From Pseudomonas chlororaphis subsp. aurantiaca (GTDB lineage Bacteria; Pseudomonadota; Gammaproteobacteria; Pseudomonadales; Pseudomonadaceae): 64,000 bases of DNA. Within the stretch, counting starts at the first letter, position 1; each line of letters begins with the position of its first letter. A program made the translations under genes and the position numbers. The notes beneath the pieces were generated by a model. That model searched no databases and was not told where the DNA came from. It saw nothing but the letters and a program-made list of their open reading frames with translations. Below are positions 1-9,376 of this stretch, piece after piece. The stretch spans positions 2,418,001 to 2,482,000 of the forward strand of contig NZ_CP059162.1 of NCBI RefSeq assembly GCF_013466605.1, in the 5' to 3' direction.

Positions 1-2
1 CC

Positions 3-1133
3 CCCAACCAGCGGGGTGTCGCCAGGGCTCTGGAGAGCTACACCGGCGCCGAAGGCTCGGCGGGCGATGTGCTCAGCGACCAGGTCGTCAACCTGGATCG
101 CGACTCGGCCCGTGCCGCGTTCGACAGCCTGTCGGGCGAGATCCACGCCAGTACCGCCAGCTCGCTGCTCGAGGACTCGCGCCATGTGCGCGATGCCCTC
201 AACGACCGCATGCGCCAGCCCGGCTGCGGTACCGAGGAGGATGAGCTGCGGCGCACCCTGGCGCCTGGGGAGAACCGCCTGAGCCGCGAAGGCTGCCAGG
301 ACCAGGACGAGATGGTCGGCTGGTTGCGGGTGCTCGGTTCCTGGGGCGACATGGAAGGCGACAGCAACACCGCCGGCCTGGACCGCAACCTGTCCGGCTT
401 CATGCTCGGCACCGACCGCCAGCTCGGCGACCAGTGGCGCGGCGGCGTTGCAGCCGGCTATACCCACAGCGATATCGACGCGCAGCGGCGCCAGTCCGAT
501 GCCACGATCAACAGCACCCACCTGGCGGCCTACCTCAACTCCCAGCATGACGCCCTGGCGGTCCGCCTCGGCGCGGCCTACAGCTGGCACCGGATCAGCA
601 CCAAGCGCAACGTCAGCGTCGGCAGCTACAACGATCGCCTGAAAGCCAACTACGACGCGCGCAGTGCCCAGGTGTTCGGTGAGGTCGGCTATGCCCTGGA
701 AGCGGCGGGTGTGGCGCTGGAGCCCTTCGTCGGCCTGGCCTATGTCAACTACGACAGCGATACCGGCCGCGAAAAAGGCGGCGCCGGACGCCTGAGCGCC
801 AAGTCGAGCCAGGACATCACCTTCTCCACGGTGGGCCTGCGGGCCGGCAAGCGCATCACCCTGGGCAACGGTTCGCAGATCACACCGCGCGCCGCCCTGG
901 GCTGGCGCCATGCCTACGGCGATACCAAGCCCGATGCCGACCTGACCTTTATCGAGGGGGGCGGTTCGTTCACCACCCAAGGCGTACCGATCGCCAAGGA
1001 CAGCGCCCTGGTCGAGGCCGGCCTGGACTACCAGATCAGCCCCACGGGCAAACTGGGCATCGGTTACTCGGGCCAGCTGTCCCACGACAACCGCGACCAT
1101 GCGATGACCCTCAGTTTCACCCTCGGTTTCTGA
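3..1133 (+). CDS. Autotransporter C-terminal beta-barrel (5' truncated by window edge)
   Basis: The frame is open from the first bases, so the N-terminal passenger lies outside the window. The first visible residues (NQRGVARALE) match the junction motif often seen before the barrel of classical (type Va) autotransporters. The last ~260 residues alternate polar and aromatic/hydrophobic positions and end in SFTLGF, with the C-terminal Phe used for outer-membrane insertion by Bam. The barrel would export a passenger of unknown function (esterase, protease or adhesin cannot be distinguished). An intrinsic terminator follows directly. The barrel family is secure, the substrate is not. Confidence 0.85.
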   Translation, partial: PNQRGVARALESYTGAEGSAGDVLSDQVVNLDRDSARAAFDSLSGEIHASTASSLLEDSRHVRDALNDRMRQPGCGTEEDELRRTLAPGENRLSREGCQDQDEMVGWLRVLGSWGDMEGDSNTAGLDRNLSGFMLGTDRQLGDQWRGGVAAGYTHSDIDAQRRQSDATINSTHLAAYLNSQHDALAVRLGAAYSWHRISTKRNVSVGSYNDRLKANYDARSAQVFGEVGYALEAAGVALEPFVGLAYVNYDSDTGREKGGAGRLSAKSSQDITFSTVGLRAGKRITLGNGSQITPRAALGWRHAYGDTKPDADLTFIEGGGSFTTQGVPIAKDSALVEAGLDYQISPTGKLGIGYSGQLSHDNRDHAMTLSFTLGF

Positions 1134-1153
1134 TCACCGCCGAGGTTTCTTGC

Positions 1154-1179
1154 AACCGCCCGAAAGGGCGGTTTTTTTT
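1154..1179 (+). terminator. Intrinsic terminator after the autotransporter gene
   Basis: A perfect 8-bp stem (AACCGCCC / GGGCGGTT) closed by a GAAA tetraloop runs directly into eight T residues, 20 bases after the stop codon. Confidence 0.93.
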
Positions 1180-1267
1180 GCCGCTATGCTTGCGGGCTGG
1201 ATCGACTGGAGGGCAGGCAGGCGGCGCCGGTGGTCGATGGCTCAGGACACGATCAGCGCGCAGGGCT

Positions 1268-1348
1268 CTCTATTAGCGCCGGGGCTCAGCGCTGAAGGTT
1301 CTCTATTAGCGCCGAGGGCTCAGCGCTGAAGGCTCTGCTAGAATCGCC
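1268..1348. repeat. Short tandem repeat upstream of selD (two full copies plus a partial third)
   Basis: Copies at 1268-1300 and 1301-1334 both read CTCTATTAGCGCC, then a G-rich link, then GGGCTCAGCGCTGAAGG. They differ by one inserted base and a terminal change. A partial third copy (CTCTGCTAGAATCGCC, 1333-1348) leads to the selD start. Each full copy contains the small palindrome CAGCGCTG. The repeat occupies the place where the selD promoter should be, so it may have duplicated a promoter or operator element; this is inference. Confidence 0.75.
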
Positions 1349-1373
1349 GCTCCACGACTTTCAGAGGTGCCTC

Positions 1374-2408
1374 ATGAGCGAGCCGATTCGCCTGACCCAG
1401 TACAGCCACGGCGCGGGTTGCGGTTGCAAGATTTCTCCCCAGGTCCTGGAGGTGATTCTGGCCGGCAGCGGCGCGCAGAACCTCGACCCGAAACTCTGGG
1501 TCGGCAACGCCTCGCGCGATGATGCGGCGGTATACGCCATCGACGAAGAGCGCGGCGTGGTCTCGACCACCGACTTCTTCATGCCGATCGTCGACGACCC
1601 GTTCGACTTCGGGCGCATCGCCGCCACCAATGCCATCAGCGACATCTACGCCATGGGCGGCGATCCGTTGATGGCCATCGCCATCCTCGGCTGGCCGGTG
1701 AATGTGCTGGCCCCGGAAGTCGCCCGCGAGGTGATTCGCGGCGGGCGCGCGGTGTGCGACGCGGCCGGCATTCCCCTGGCCGGCGGCCATTCGATCGACG
1801 CGCCGGAACCGATCTTCGGCCTGGCCGTCACCGGCCTGGTGGAAAAACGCCACATGAAGCGCAACGACACCGCCACCGCCGGTTGCCTGCTGTACCTGAC
1901 CAAACCCCTGGGCATCGGCGTGCTGACCACGGCCGAGAAGAAGGGCAAGCTGCGCAGCGCCGACGTCGGCCTGGCCCGTGACTGGATGTGCACCCTGAAC
2001 AAGCCCGGCAGTCGTTTCGGCAAGCTCGACGGCGTGACCGCGATGACCGACGTCACCGGTTTCGGCCTGCTCGGGCACCTGGTGGAAATGGCCGACGGCA
2101 GCAACCTGACCGCGCGCATTCACTACGATCGCGTGCCGCGCCTGCCAGGGGTCGAGTATTACCTGGACCAGGGCTGCATACCGGGCGGCACCCAGCGCAA
2201 TTTCGACAGCTACGCCAACAAGCTCGGGCGTATCCAGGCCCTGCACAAGCTGGTGCTGTGCGACCCGCAGACCAGCGGCGGGCTGTTGATCGCCGTCACC
2301 CCAGAAGGCAATGCGGCCTTCCTCGCGCTGGCCGCCGAACTCGGCCTGGAACTGGCGCCGATCGGTGAGCTGGTGGAGCGACAGAGCAACGCGGTCGAGG
2401 TGATCTGA
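1374..2408 (+). CDS. selD: Selenide, water dikinase (selenophosphate synthetase)
   Basis: Makes selenophosphate from selenide and ATP, the activated selenium donor for selenocysteine and for tRNA 2-selenouridine. The 344-residue length fits the family. The N-terminus carries the conserved glycine/cysteine/lysine loop (GAGCGCK, about residues 14-20), with cysteine where some homologues have selenocysteine. The PurM-like body includes [15 protein letters not shown] and [31 protein letters not shown] (seen at residues ~43-103), typical of this kinase. It overlaps the next gene by one base (ATGA), so selD and mnmH are translationally coupled and selenophosphate can feed the tRNA-modifying enzyme directly. 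No selA/selB is visible in this window. Confidence 0.97.
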   Translation: MSEPIRLTQYSHGAGCGCKISPQVLEVILAGSGAQNLDPKLWVGNASRDDAAVYAIDEERGVVSTTDFFMPIVDDPFDFGRIAATNAISDIYAMGGDPLMAIAILGWPVNVLAPEVAREVIRGGRAVCDAAGIPLAGGHSIDAPEPIFGLAVTGLVEKRHMKRNDTATAGCLLYLTKPLGIGVLTTAEKKGKLRSADVGLARDWMCTLNKPGSRFGKLDGVTAMTDVTGFGLLGHLVEMADGSNLTARIHYDRVPRLPGVEYYLDQGCIPGGTQRNFDSYANKLGRIQALHKLVLCDPQTSGGLLIAVTPEGNAAFLALAAELGLELAPIGELVERQSNAVEVI

Positions 2409-3511
2409 TGCCCATCGATATCACCGACTACCGCGAAATCTTCCTCAACGACCGGCCGATGATGGATACCCGCGCGCCGATCGAGTTCGCCAAGGGCGCC
2501 TTTCCCGGCGTGGTCAACCTGCCGCTGATGACTGACCACGAACGGCAGCGGGTCGGTACCTGCTACAAGCAGCAGGGCCAGCAGGCGGCGATCGTCCTCG
2601 GCCATCAACTGGTGTCCGGGGCGATCAAGGCCGAACGCATCCAGGCCTGGGCCGACTTCGCCCGGGCCCACCCCGACGGCTACCTGTATTGCTTCCGCGG
2701 CGGCCTGCGTTCGCAGATCGTCCAGCAGTGGCTCAAGGATGAGGCCGGCATCGACTACCCGCGGGTCGGTGGCGGCTACAAGGCCATGCGTACCTTCCTG
2801 CTCGACACCCTCGAGGGCGCGGTGGCCGAGTGTGATTTTGTCCTGCTCGGTGGCATGACCGGCATCGGCAAGACCGAGGTGCTCAATCAACTGGCCAACG
2901 GCCTGGACCTGGAAGGCCACGCCAACCATCGCGGTTCCAGTTTCGGCAAGCACGCCAGCGGCCAGCCGTCGAACATCGACTTCGAGAACCGCCTGGCGGT
3001 GGACATCCTGAAAAAGCGCGACCGTGGCATCGCCGGGTTCGTGCTGGAAGACGAGAACCGCATGATCGGCAGCTGCGCCTTGCCGTTGCCGCTGTACCAG
3101 GGCATGCAGCGTTTTCCCATGGTCTGGCTGGAGGATGGCCTGGAGGGGCGAATCGAGCGGATCCTGCGCGACTACGTGATCGACCTGTGCGCGGAGTTCG
3201 TCGCGGTGCATGGCGAGGATGGCTTCGCGCGGTTTTCCGAGCGCCTGCTGGAAAGCCTGAACAACATCCGCAAGCGCCTCGGTGGCGAGCGTCACCAGCG
3301 CCTGTACCAACTGCTGGAGGCTGCCCTGGCCGAGCAGGCCCGCAGCGGCAGCGTGGACCTGCACCGGGCCTGGATCGAAGGGTTGCTCAAGGAATATTAC
3401 GACCCGATGTATGCCTTCCAGCGCGAAAGCAAGGGCGCGCGCATCGAGTTCGTCGGCGAGCAGGCGGCGGTGTTGGAGTATTTGCGCGAACGGGCCCGTC
3501 AGCGCGGCTGA
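2408..3511 (+). CDS. mnmH: tRNA 2-selenouridine synthase
   Basis: Converts 2-thiouridine at the wobble position of certain tRNAs to 2-selenouridine using selenophosphate (also called SelU/YbbB). The N-terminal rhodanese domain holds the catalytic cysteine in [10 protein letters not shown] (about residue 97). A P-loop ([10 protein letters not shown], about residues 147-156) follows in the C-terminal half, matching the known two-domain architecture. The 367-residue length is normal. The start codon overlaps the selD stop, and the pairing selD-mnmH is common in pseudomonads. Confidence 0.97.
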   Translation: MPIDITDYREIFLNDRPMMDTRAPIEFAKGAFPGVVNLPLMTDHERQRVGTCYKQQGQQAAIVLGHQLVSGAIKAERIQAWADFARAHPDGYLYCFRGGLRSQIVQQWLKDEAGIDYPRVGGGYKAMRTFLLDTLEGAVAECDFVLLGGMTGIGKTEVLNQLANGLDLEGHANHRGSSFGKHASGQPSNIDFENRLAVDILKKRDRGIAGFVLEDENRMIGSCALPLPLYQGMQRFPMVWLEDGLEGRIERILRDYVIDLCAEFVAVHGEDGFARFSERLLESLNNIRKRLGGERHQRLYQLLEAALAEQARSGSVDLHRAWIEGLLKEYYDPMYAFQRESKGARIEFVGEQAAVLEYLRERARQRG

Positions 3512-3536
3512 GTCGATGGAAGGGCGGGGCCTTTGG

Positions 3537-3650
3537 CCCCATCGCGGGCAAGTCGGATCGCCGCCCGCTCGCTCCTACAGAAGAAGATCATGAGTTTCTG
3601 TAGGAGCCGCCGGGCGACGTTCGATTGCCCGCCATGACGTCCAGGCGGAC
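3537..3650. repeat. REPIN-like inverted REP pair
   Basis: GCTCCTACAGAA (3571-3582) and its complement TTCTGTAGGAGC (3595-3606) form the core. GCGGGCAA-type REP arms flank it (ATCGCGGGCA at 3541 and TTGCCCGC near 3624). This is the short palindromic element class dispersed in Pseudomonas intergenic DNA. It lies between two convergently transcribed genes. Confidence 0.8.
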
Positions 3651-3666
3651 GCCATCGAACCTTGGC

Positions 3667-4722
3667 TTACAGCAGCGCCGCGCCAATCAACCCGCACACC
3701 ACGCCGATCAGCATGGTCAGCCCGGCGACGGTCACCAGCACCCGCGCGTCGAAATCCTTGCGCAGCATCAGCAGCGACGGCAGGCTGATGCTCGGCAGGG
3801 TCATCAGCAAGGCCACCGCCGGGCCGGTGCCCATGCCCAGGGTCATCATGGTCTGCACGATAGGGATTTCCGCGGCGGTGGGAATCACGAACAACGTGCC
3901 GACAATCGCCAGCGGCACCAGCCACAGCAGGCTGTCGCCAATCGCGCCCTCGACATGGGGGAACAGCCAGACCCGCGCCGCGCCCAGCACCAGCACCGCC
4001 AGCACATAGATCGGAATGGTGCTCCAGAACAGCTGCCACAGGCTGCGCGCCCAGCGGCTGAAGAAGGCGCCGTCGTTACCTGAGCTGGCCTCGACCACAG
4101 CTTCCACCGCCGCCTCCGGCAATTGCTCGGGACGGGCGATGCGCTGGGCCACCAGCGACACCCCCAGCACCAGCACGATGCCCGCCACCAGCCGCAGCGC
4201 GGTAAAGCCCCAGCCGAGGACGAAACCCATGAACACCAGGGTCGCCGGGTTGAGCACCGGGTTGGCGATCCAGAAGGCCAGCGCCGCGCCGACCGAGACA
4301 TTCTGCCGACGCATGCTCGCCGCCACGGGCGCGGCGCAGCAGGAACACATCATGCCCGGTAGGGCGAACAGTCCGCCGCGCAGGGTCGAGCCGAAGCCGG
4401 CGCGACCGAACAGGCGCAGCAGCCAGTCCCGCGGGATCAGCACTTGCAGCAGTGAGCCGAGGATCACCGCCAGCACCGCGGCTTTCCAGATCGCCAGGAA
4501 ATACACCTGGGCGTAGGCCAGGGCGGCGCTCAATGGCGAGGAGGGCTGATCGTTGATGATCGAGGCACCGATGCTGTGGCTGTCGGCGGCGATAAAGGCC
4601 TTGGCGTAGTAGGGCGACCACTTGACGAAGTAGAGGCCGACACACGCCACCAGGACGAACAGGGCGGGTTTCCACCAGAACGACCAGCCCCGGACGGGGC
4701 TGGCAGGAGCAAGGCTGGACAT
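3667..4722 (-). CDS. ArsP/DUF318-type membrane permease
   Basis: About 350 residues with at least eight hydrophobic segments. The stretch PGMMCSCCAAPVAASMRRQN, followed by AALAFWIANPVLNPATL, is characteristic of the PF03773 permease family (ArsP-like; some members export organoarsenicals or metals). The cysteine cluster MCSCCAAP sits at a membrane segment and could bind thiophilic ions. I chose the ATG at 4722, which has GGAA about ten bases upstream, over a TTG six bases earlier. No arsenic regulator is adjacent, so the substrate is not assigned. Confidence 0.8.
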   Translation of the reverse strand: MSSLAPASPVRGWSFWWKPALFVLVACVGLYFVKWSPYYAKAFIAADSHSIGASIINDQPSSPLSAALAYAQVYFLAIWKAAVLAVILGSLLQVLIPRDWLLRLFGRAGFGSTLRGGLFALPGMMCSCCAAPVAASMRRQNVSVGAALAFWIANPVLNPATLVFMGFVLGWGFTALRLVAGIVLVLGVSLVAQRIARPEQLPEAAVEAVVEASSGNDGAFFSRWARSLWQLFWSTIPIYVLAVLVLGAARVWLFPHVEGAIGDSLLWLVPLAIVGTLFVIPTAAEIPIVQTMMTLGMGTGPAVALLMTLPSISLPSLLMLRKDFDARVLVTVAGLTMLIGVVCGLIGAALL

Positions 4723-4787
4723 GAACAATGATTCCGGGCAGTGACGTTAGGCCGCGAATCTTAGCCTACTCGCGCACCTTGCGCGCC

Positions 4788-4850
4788 TCTGTAGCCGTTG
4801 CCGAAGGCTGCGATCGACCGCGCAGCGGTCGTAGAACCTTGCAACGCCGA
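4788..4850. repeat. REP-type palindromic element
   Basis: TGTAGCCGTTGCCGAAGGCT followed by GCGATCGACCGCGCAGCGGTCG matches the common Pseudomonas REP style (compare the better-preserved pair at 11095-11229). The internal GACCGCGCAGCGGTC stem is visible. It lies in the 190-base gap between the permease and the IclR regulator. Confidence 0.65.
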
Positions 4851-4915
4851 GTGCCGGGCCAAATCCCGGAGTCCGCACCGGCGATCGCAGGTGTCTACAA
4901 CAGTGTCGTAGCCAC

Positions 4916-5692
4916 TCAGAGCGTACGAATCGAGGTCCGAATCGCCCGCGCGCACTCGATCACCGAGGGCGCCAGCTTGCGTTCGGCTTCTTCCAGGGTC
5001 CAGCGGCTGCTGGGGATCACCACGTGTACGGCGGCTACCGGCAGGCCCTGGCTGCCGATAATCGGCGCGGCGATGCTCATGTCGCCGAGAAACAGTTCTT
5101 CCTGGTTCAGGGCGTAACCGCGCTGGCGGGTGGCGACGATTTCCCCATGGATCGCGTCGATCCCGGTCAGGGTGTGCCGGGTATGGGCCTGGCGGTCGCT
5201 GGCCTGGAGCATCGCCAGGGCTTCCTGGTCGGGCAGGGCGCTGAGGTAGGCGCGGCCGGAGCCGGTGCAGTACATCGGAATGCGGCTGCCGATGGGCATG
5301 TGGATCGGGATGAACTTGGGCGCCACGAAGCGCGCGACATAGACCATGTCCAGGCCGTCGGGCTCGGTGAGGTTGGTGGTTTCGCCGGTGACCTGCGCCA
5401 GTTCGGCGAGGAACGGGTTGGCCACGTCCACCAGGGTGTCGGCGGCCAGGTAGTTGTAGCCGATCTCCATCACTCGCGGGGTCAGCTGGAAGCGTTTGGT
5501 CTGCGGGTGCTTACGTACGTAACCGAGCTGCTCCAGGGTGTGGATCATGCGTTGCGCCGAGCTTTTGTTGATCTCGGCGGCCTCGGCGATTTCCGCCAGG
5601 TTCATGGTCCGTTGGGCGGCGTTGAAGGCACGCAGGACCGCCAGGCCTTTTTCCAGTGACTGATTGAACAGGCTATTGGGGGTATCGCTCAT
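4916..5692 (-). CDS. IclR-family transcriptional regulator
   Basis: The N-terminal winged helix (LEKGLAVLRAFNAAQRTMNLAEIAE, then NKSSAQRMIHTLEQLGYVRK) and the C-terminal ligand-binding domain (GSRIPMYCTGSGRAYLSALP; MSIAAPIIGSQGLPVAAVHV) are clear IclR hallmarks. The ATG at 5692 has AAAGGA seven bases upstream, whereas the upstream in-frame ATG at 5710 has none. The protein is then 258 residues. It is divergent from the amino-acid-type ABC importer and oxidoreductase genes and most likely controls them through the palindrome between them. The inducer is unknown. Confidence 0.93.
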   Translation of the reverse strand: MSDTPNSLFNQSLEKGLAVLRAFNAAQRTMNLAEIAEAAEINKSSAQRMIHTLEQLGYVRKHPQTKRFQLTPRVMEIGYNYLAADTLVDVANPFLAELAQVTGETTNLTEPDGLDMVYVARFVAPKFIPIHMPIGSRIPMYCTGSGRAYLSALPDQEALAMLQASDRQAHTRHTLTGIDAIHGEIVATRQRGYALNQEELFLGDMSIAAPIIGSQGLPVAAVHVVIPSSRWTLEEAERKLAPSVIECARAIRTSIRTL

Positions 5693-5720
5693 GGCGGTTC
5701 CTTTGGACATTTTGTGTTTT

Positions 5721-5741
5721 AAATATCGATATTCGATATTT
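5721..5741. promoter_or_regulatory. Palindromic operator candidate between iclR and the ABC operon
   Basis: AAATATCGA (5721-5729), a 3-base spacer, and its exact complement TCGATATTT (5733-5741) form a 21-base palindrome. It is AT-rich, unlike the surroundings, and lies 29 bases upstream of the regulator start. A second, looser repeat (TTTAC...GTAAA, 5751-5767) follows. Its size and place fit an IclR-family operator controlling both directions. Confidence 0.6.
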
Positions 5742-5858
5742 ATAAATCTCTTTACGATTTTTGTAAATTGTTTATAGTCGGTTCCATGCCTCCTGCCACC
5801 TCCAGAGGCCAGCCATCACGGACTTCAAACAATAAAATCGTCCAATGGGAGATTCGCC

Positions 5859-6620
5859 ATGCAAAAGCGTTTTCGTGTCCTTGCATTGTGCTGCGCACTC
5901 ACCGCCGGCCTCGTCGGTTCCGCCAGTGCCGGCGCCGCGCCGGTGTACAAGGTCGGCGCCACCGCCACCGGCATTCCCTTCACCTTTCTCGACGTCAAGA
6001 GCCAGAGCATCGAAGGCATGATGATCGACGCCGCCCGGGCGGTGGGCCAGGCCGGCGGCTTCGAGGTGGACATCCAGCAGACCACCTTCGCCTCGCTGAT
6101 CCCCTCGCTGACCTCGAACAAGATCGACATCATCTCCGCCGCCATGCTGCGCACCCCGGCGCGGGAGAAGGTGGTGCAGTACTCCACCCCGGTGTTCAGT
6201 TACGGCGAGGGGCTGATCGTGCGTGCCGACGACAACACCGCCTACACCCGCATGGAAGATTTCAAGGACCAGGTGGTTGGCGCCCAGGTCGGCACAGTGT
6301 TCATCGATGAGTTGAACAAGCGCGGGATCTTCAAGGAAGTGCGCGGCTACGACTCGATCCCCGACCTGCTGCGCGACCTGGCGCTGGGGCGGATCAAGGC
6401 CGGTTTCGCCGACCGGCCGATCGTCGCCTACCAACTGGCCCAGGGCACCCAGAACAAGGTGCAGCTGGTGAAAAGCTACCAGCCGGTGGTGATGGGCGAT
6501 GTCTGCCTGATCGTGCGCAAGGGCGATGCGCAGACCCTGGACGAGGTCAACCGCGGCATCGCGGCGATCAAGGCCGACGGTTCCCTGGAGCGGATCATCG
6601 AGAAGTGGAAGCTCAACTGA
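5859..6620 (+). CDS. Polar amino-acid-type ABC transporter, periplasmic binding protein
   Basis: 253 residues, starting with a clean Sec signal peptide (MQKRFRVLALCCALTAGLVGSASA, cleaved near residue 24). The mature part shows the SBP_bac_3 pattern: VGATATGIPFTFLD, GMMIDAARAVGQAGGFEVD, ISAAMLRTPAREKVVQYSTP, GAQVGTVF, AIKADGSLERIIEKWKL. It should bind a small amino acid or amine in the periplasm and deliver it to the permease and ATPase encoded next. The exact ligand cannot be read from sequence; the oxidoreductase at the end of the operon suggests an amine or amino acid used as a nutrient. Confidence 0.93.
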   Translation: MQKRFRVLALCCALTAGLVGSASAGAAPVYKVGATATGIPFTFLDVKSQSIEGMMIDAARAVGQAGGFEVDIQQTTFASLIPSLTSNKIDIISAAMLRTPAREKVVQYSTPVFSYGEGLIVRADDNTAYTRMEDFKDQVVGAQVGTVFIDELNKRGIFKEVRGYDSIPDLLRDLALGRIKAGFADRPIVAYQLAQGTQNKVQLVKSYQPVVMGDVCLIVRKGDAQTLDEVNRGIAAIKADGSLERIIEKWKLN

Positions 6621-6680
6621 CCACCCCGCGGCCCGGCTGCCCGGCGGGGTCGCTTCACTCCTGATTGCGCAGGTCCTCCT

Positions 6681-7337
6681 ATGTTTCTCCAGAACGCTCT
6701 GGACTTCCTACCCATTCTGCTGAAAGGGGCGGTGGTCACCTTGCAGGTCACGGCCGGCTCCTTTGTGCTCAGCTCGCTGATCGGCCTGGTATTCGCCTTG
6801 ATGATGGTATCCAAGGTGCGCTCGATCTCGCTGTTCGCGATTGGCGTGGTCAACGTCATTCGCGGCCTGCCGATCATCGTGCAACTGTTCTACATCTACT
6901 TCGTGCTGCCGGATTTCGGCATCCAGCTCACGGCCATGCAGGCCGGGGTGATTGGCCTGGGCATCGCCTACTCGGCATACCAGGCGGAGAACTTCCGCGC
7001 CGGCATCCAGGCCATTCACCAGGGGCAGATCGAGGCGGCCGAATCCATTGGCATGCGCGGCGGCATGATCATGCGCCGGGTGGTCCTGCCCCAGGCCTTT
7101 CGCATCGCCTTGCCGCCCTACGGCAACACCCTGGTGATGATGCTCAAGGACTCCTCGCTGGTGTCCACCATCACCGTGGCCGAGATGACCCGCGCCGGTC
7201 AGCTCATCGCTTCCTCGACCTTCGAGAACATGACCGTCTACACCCTGGTGGCCTTGCTCTACCTGGCCCTGAGCCTGCCGTTGTCCTTTGCCCTGCGTCG
7301 CCTGGAGGCGCGCTTCAGCACCCGGAGAAAGTCATGA
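6681..7337 (+). CDS. Polar amino-acid-type ABC transporter permease (HisM/GlnP family)
   Basis: 218 residues with about five membrane segments. It carries the TIGR01726-type N-terminus (GAVVTLQVTAGSFVLSSLIGL) and the EAA loop for contact with the ATPase (EAAESIGMRGGMIMRRVVLPQAFRIALPPYGN). Only one permease is present, so a homodimer is expected. The stop codon overlaps the ATPase start (ATGA at 7334). Confidence 0.93.
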   Translation: MFLQNALDFLPILLKGAVVTLQVTAGSFVLSSLIGLVFALMMVSKVRSISLFAIGVVNVIRGLPIIVQLFYIYFVLPDFGIQLTAMQAGVIGLGIAYSAYQAENFRAGIQAIHQGQIEAAESIGMRGGMIMRRVVLPQAFRIALPPYGNTLVMMLKDSSLVSTITVAEMTRAGQLIASSTFENMTVYTLVALLYLALSLPLSFALRRLEARFSTRRKS

Positions 7338-8080
7338 TCGAGATCAAGGGCGTACACAAGAGTTTTGGCAACGTGGCGGTGCTCGAAGGTATCGACCTGA
7401 GCGTGCAGAGCGGTGAAGTGGTGTGCCTGATCGGGCCCTCGGGGTCCGGCAAGTCAACCCTGCTGCGCTGCATCAACGGCCTGGAAAGCTACGAGCAGGG
7501 CGACATCCTGGTCAGCGGCGAACGGGTCGACCGCCACGGCAAGACCATTCACCAGTTGCGCACCCAGGTGGCCATGGTGTTCCAGCGCTTCAACCTGTTC
7601 CCCCATCGCACTGCGTTGCAGAACGTCACCGAAGGGCCGATCTACGTGAAAAAGCAGAACCCGCAGCAGGCCCGGGAGCGGGCCGAGGCGCTGCTGGAAA
7701 AGGTCGGCCTGGCCCATCGCATGCACGCCTATCCGGACGAGCTGTCCGGCGGCCAGCAGCAGCGGGTGGCGATCGCCCGGGCCCTGGCCATGGACCCGCA
7801 GGCGATCCTGTTCGACGAGCCGACCTCGGCGCTGGACCCGGAGCTGGTGGGCGAGGTGCTGGCGGTGATGCGCAAGCTGGCCGACGAAGGCATGACCATG
7901 ATCGTCGTCACCCATGAAATGGGCTTTGCCCAGGACGTGGCGGACAAAGTGTGCTTCCTCCACAGCGGCAAGATCGTCGAGGCCGGCCCGGCGAAGCAGG
8001 TGCTGAGCACGCCGCGCCATCCGCGCACCCAGGACTTCCTCAAGCGCCTGCTCAACCAGGGCGCGGAGGTGCAGGCATGA
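7334..8080 (+). CDS. Amino-acid-type ABC transporter ATP-binding protein
   Basis: 248 residues from the ATG that overlaps the permease stop. Walker A GPSGSGKST (about residues 35-43), Q-loop MVFQRFNLFPH, signature LSGGQQQRVAIARA, Walker B ILFDEPTSALDPE and the switch histidine VTHEM are all present, so the protein should be active. It overlaps the following oxidoreductase start by four bases, making a compact four-gene operon. Confidence 0.96.
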   Translation: MIEIKGVHKSFGNVAVLEGIDLSVQSGEVVCLIGPSGSGKSTLLRCINGLESYEQGDILVSGERVDRHGKTIHQLRTQVAMVFQRFNLFPHRTALQNVTEGPIYVKKQNPQQARERAEALLEKVGLAHRMHAYPDELSGGQQQRVAIARALAMDPQAILFDEPTSALDPELVGEVLAVMRKLADEGMTMIVVTHEMGFAQDVADKVCFLHSGKIVEAGPAKQVLSTPRHPRTQDFLKRLLNQGAEVQA

Positions 8081-9366
8081 AGGCCGCCGAAACCTTGCGC
8101 CTGCCGCCTTCCTTGTGGGCCGCCACGGCGACTGCGGCGGTCGAGACCCCGGCGCTGGTCGAAGACCTGCGGGCCGACGTGGCCATAGTCGGCGCCGGTT
8201 ATACCGGGCTGGTGACCGCGTTGCGCCTGGCCGAGGCCGGGGTCAGCGTCTGTGTGCTGGACGCCGGGGAACCGGGTTGGGGCGCTTCCGGCCGCAACGG
8301 CGGGCAGGTGATTCCCGGGCTCAAGTACGACCCGGATCAACTGCTGGCCAGGTTCGGCCCGGCCCGCGCCGAGGCCATGCTGGAGGCGGCCGGCTCGGCC
8401 GCCGATGAAGTGTTCGCCCTGATCGAGCAGCATCGCATCGCCTGCGATGCCACGCGCAAGGGCTGGATTCAGCCGGCGTTTTCCGCCAGCTCCCTGCAGG
8501 CCATCGAGCAGCGCGCTGAGCAGTGGCGCCGGCGTGGGGTGGCGGTGGAATTGCTCGATCGCGCCGCCGTCGGTCGGCGCATTGGCAGCCAGAACTACCT
8601 CGGCGGCTGGGTCGATCCGCGCGCCGGCAGCCTGCACCCGCTGAACTATGCGCGCGGCCTGGCGAGGGTGGCGCAGCAGCGGGGCGTACGGATTCACGGG
8701 CAGACTCGGGTCGAGGCTTTGCAACGCGAAGGCGGGCAGTGGCAGCTGCGCACCGCCCAGGGCCATCGGGTCCAGGCCCAGCGCGTGGTGCTGGCGACCA
8801 ATGGCTACACCGACGACCTGTGGCCACGGCTGCGACAGACGGTGATCGCCGCCAACAGTTTCATCATCGCCACCCGCCCGCTGTCGGCCGAGCTGCGCCA
8901 GAGCATCCTGCCGAACGGCGAGGTCTGTTCAGACGCCCGGCGCCTGCTGCTGTATTTCAAACAGGATGCCCAGGGACGCTTGTTGCTGGGGGGACGCGGG
9001 CCGTTTTCCGAACCGACTCACAGTGGCGACTGGCGTCACCTGGAGCGTTCGTTGCTGGGCTTGTTTCCGCAGTTGGCGGGCACGCCCATCGAGTATCGCT
9101 GGAGCGGGCGGGTGGCGTTGAATCAGAGTTTCCTGCCGCAGCTGCATGAGCCACAGCCGGGGTTGTCGATTCTGCTCGGCTACAACGGCCGTGGCATCGC
9201 CTTGTCCACGGCCCTGGGCAAGCACCTGGCGGCGCGGCTGTCGGGGGCGAGCAGTGAATTTCCGTTTCCGGTGACGCCGATCCGGCCGATTCCGCTGCAT
9301 GGCTTGCAGCGCCTGTACCTGGGGGCGGGGATCGCCTGGTACCGCCTGCTGGACGCCCTGCGCTGA
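8077..9366 (+). CDS. FAD-dependent amine/amino-acid oxidoreductase (DAO family)
   Basis: 429 residues from the ATG at 8077, which overlaps the ATPase stop. The N-terminal dinucleotide motif (VAIVGAGYTGLVTALRLAEAG) and the GASGRNGGQV motif are typical of the PuuB/DadA-like DAO family. The C-terminal half has LLLGGRGPFSE and GYNGRGIALSTALGKHLA for FAD contacts. It probably oxidises the imported amine or amino acid (gamma-glutamylputrescine oxidase-like or D-amino-acid dehydrogenase-like). Context points to catabolism of the ABC substrate. Confidence 0.88.
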   Translation: MKAAETLRLPPSLWAATATAAVETPALVEDLRADVAIVGAGYTGLVTALRLAEAGVSVCVLDAGEPGWGASGRNGGQVIPGLKYDPDQLLARFGPARAEAMLEAAGSAADEVFALIEQHRIACDATRKGWIQPAFSASSLQAIEQRAEQWRRRGVAVELLDRAAVGRRIGSQNYLGGWVDPRAGSLHPLNYARGLARVAQQRGVRIHGQTRVEALQREGGQWQLRTAQGHRVQAQRVVLATNGYTDDLWPRLRQTVIAANSFIIATRPLSAELRQSILPNGEVCSDARRLLLYFKQDAQGRLLLGGRGPFSEPTHSGDWRHLERSLLGLFPQLAGTPIEYRWSGRVALNQSFLPQLHEPQPGLSILLGYNGRGIALSTALGKHLAARLSGASSEFPFPVTPIRPIPLHGLQRLYLGAGIAWYRLLDALR

Positions 9367-9376
9367 GGGCGGTGCA

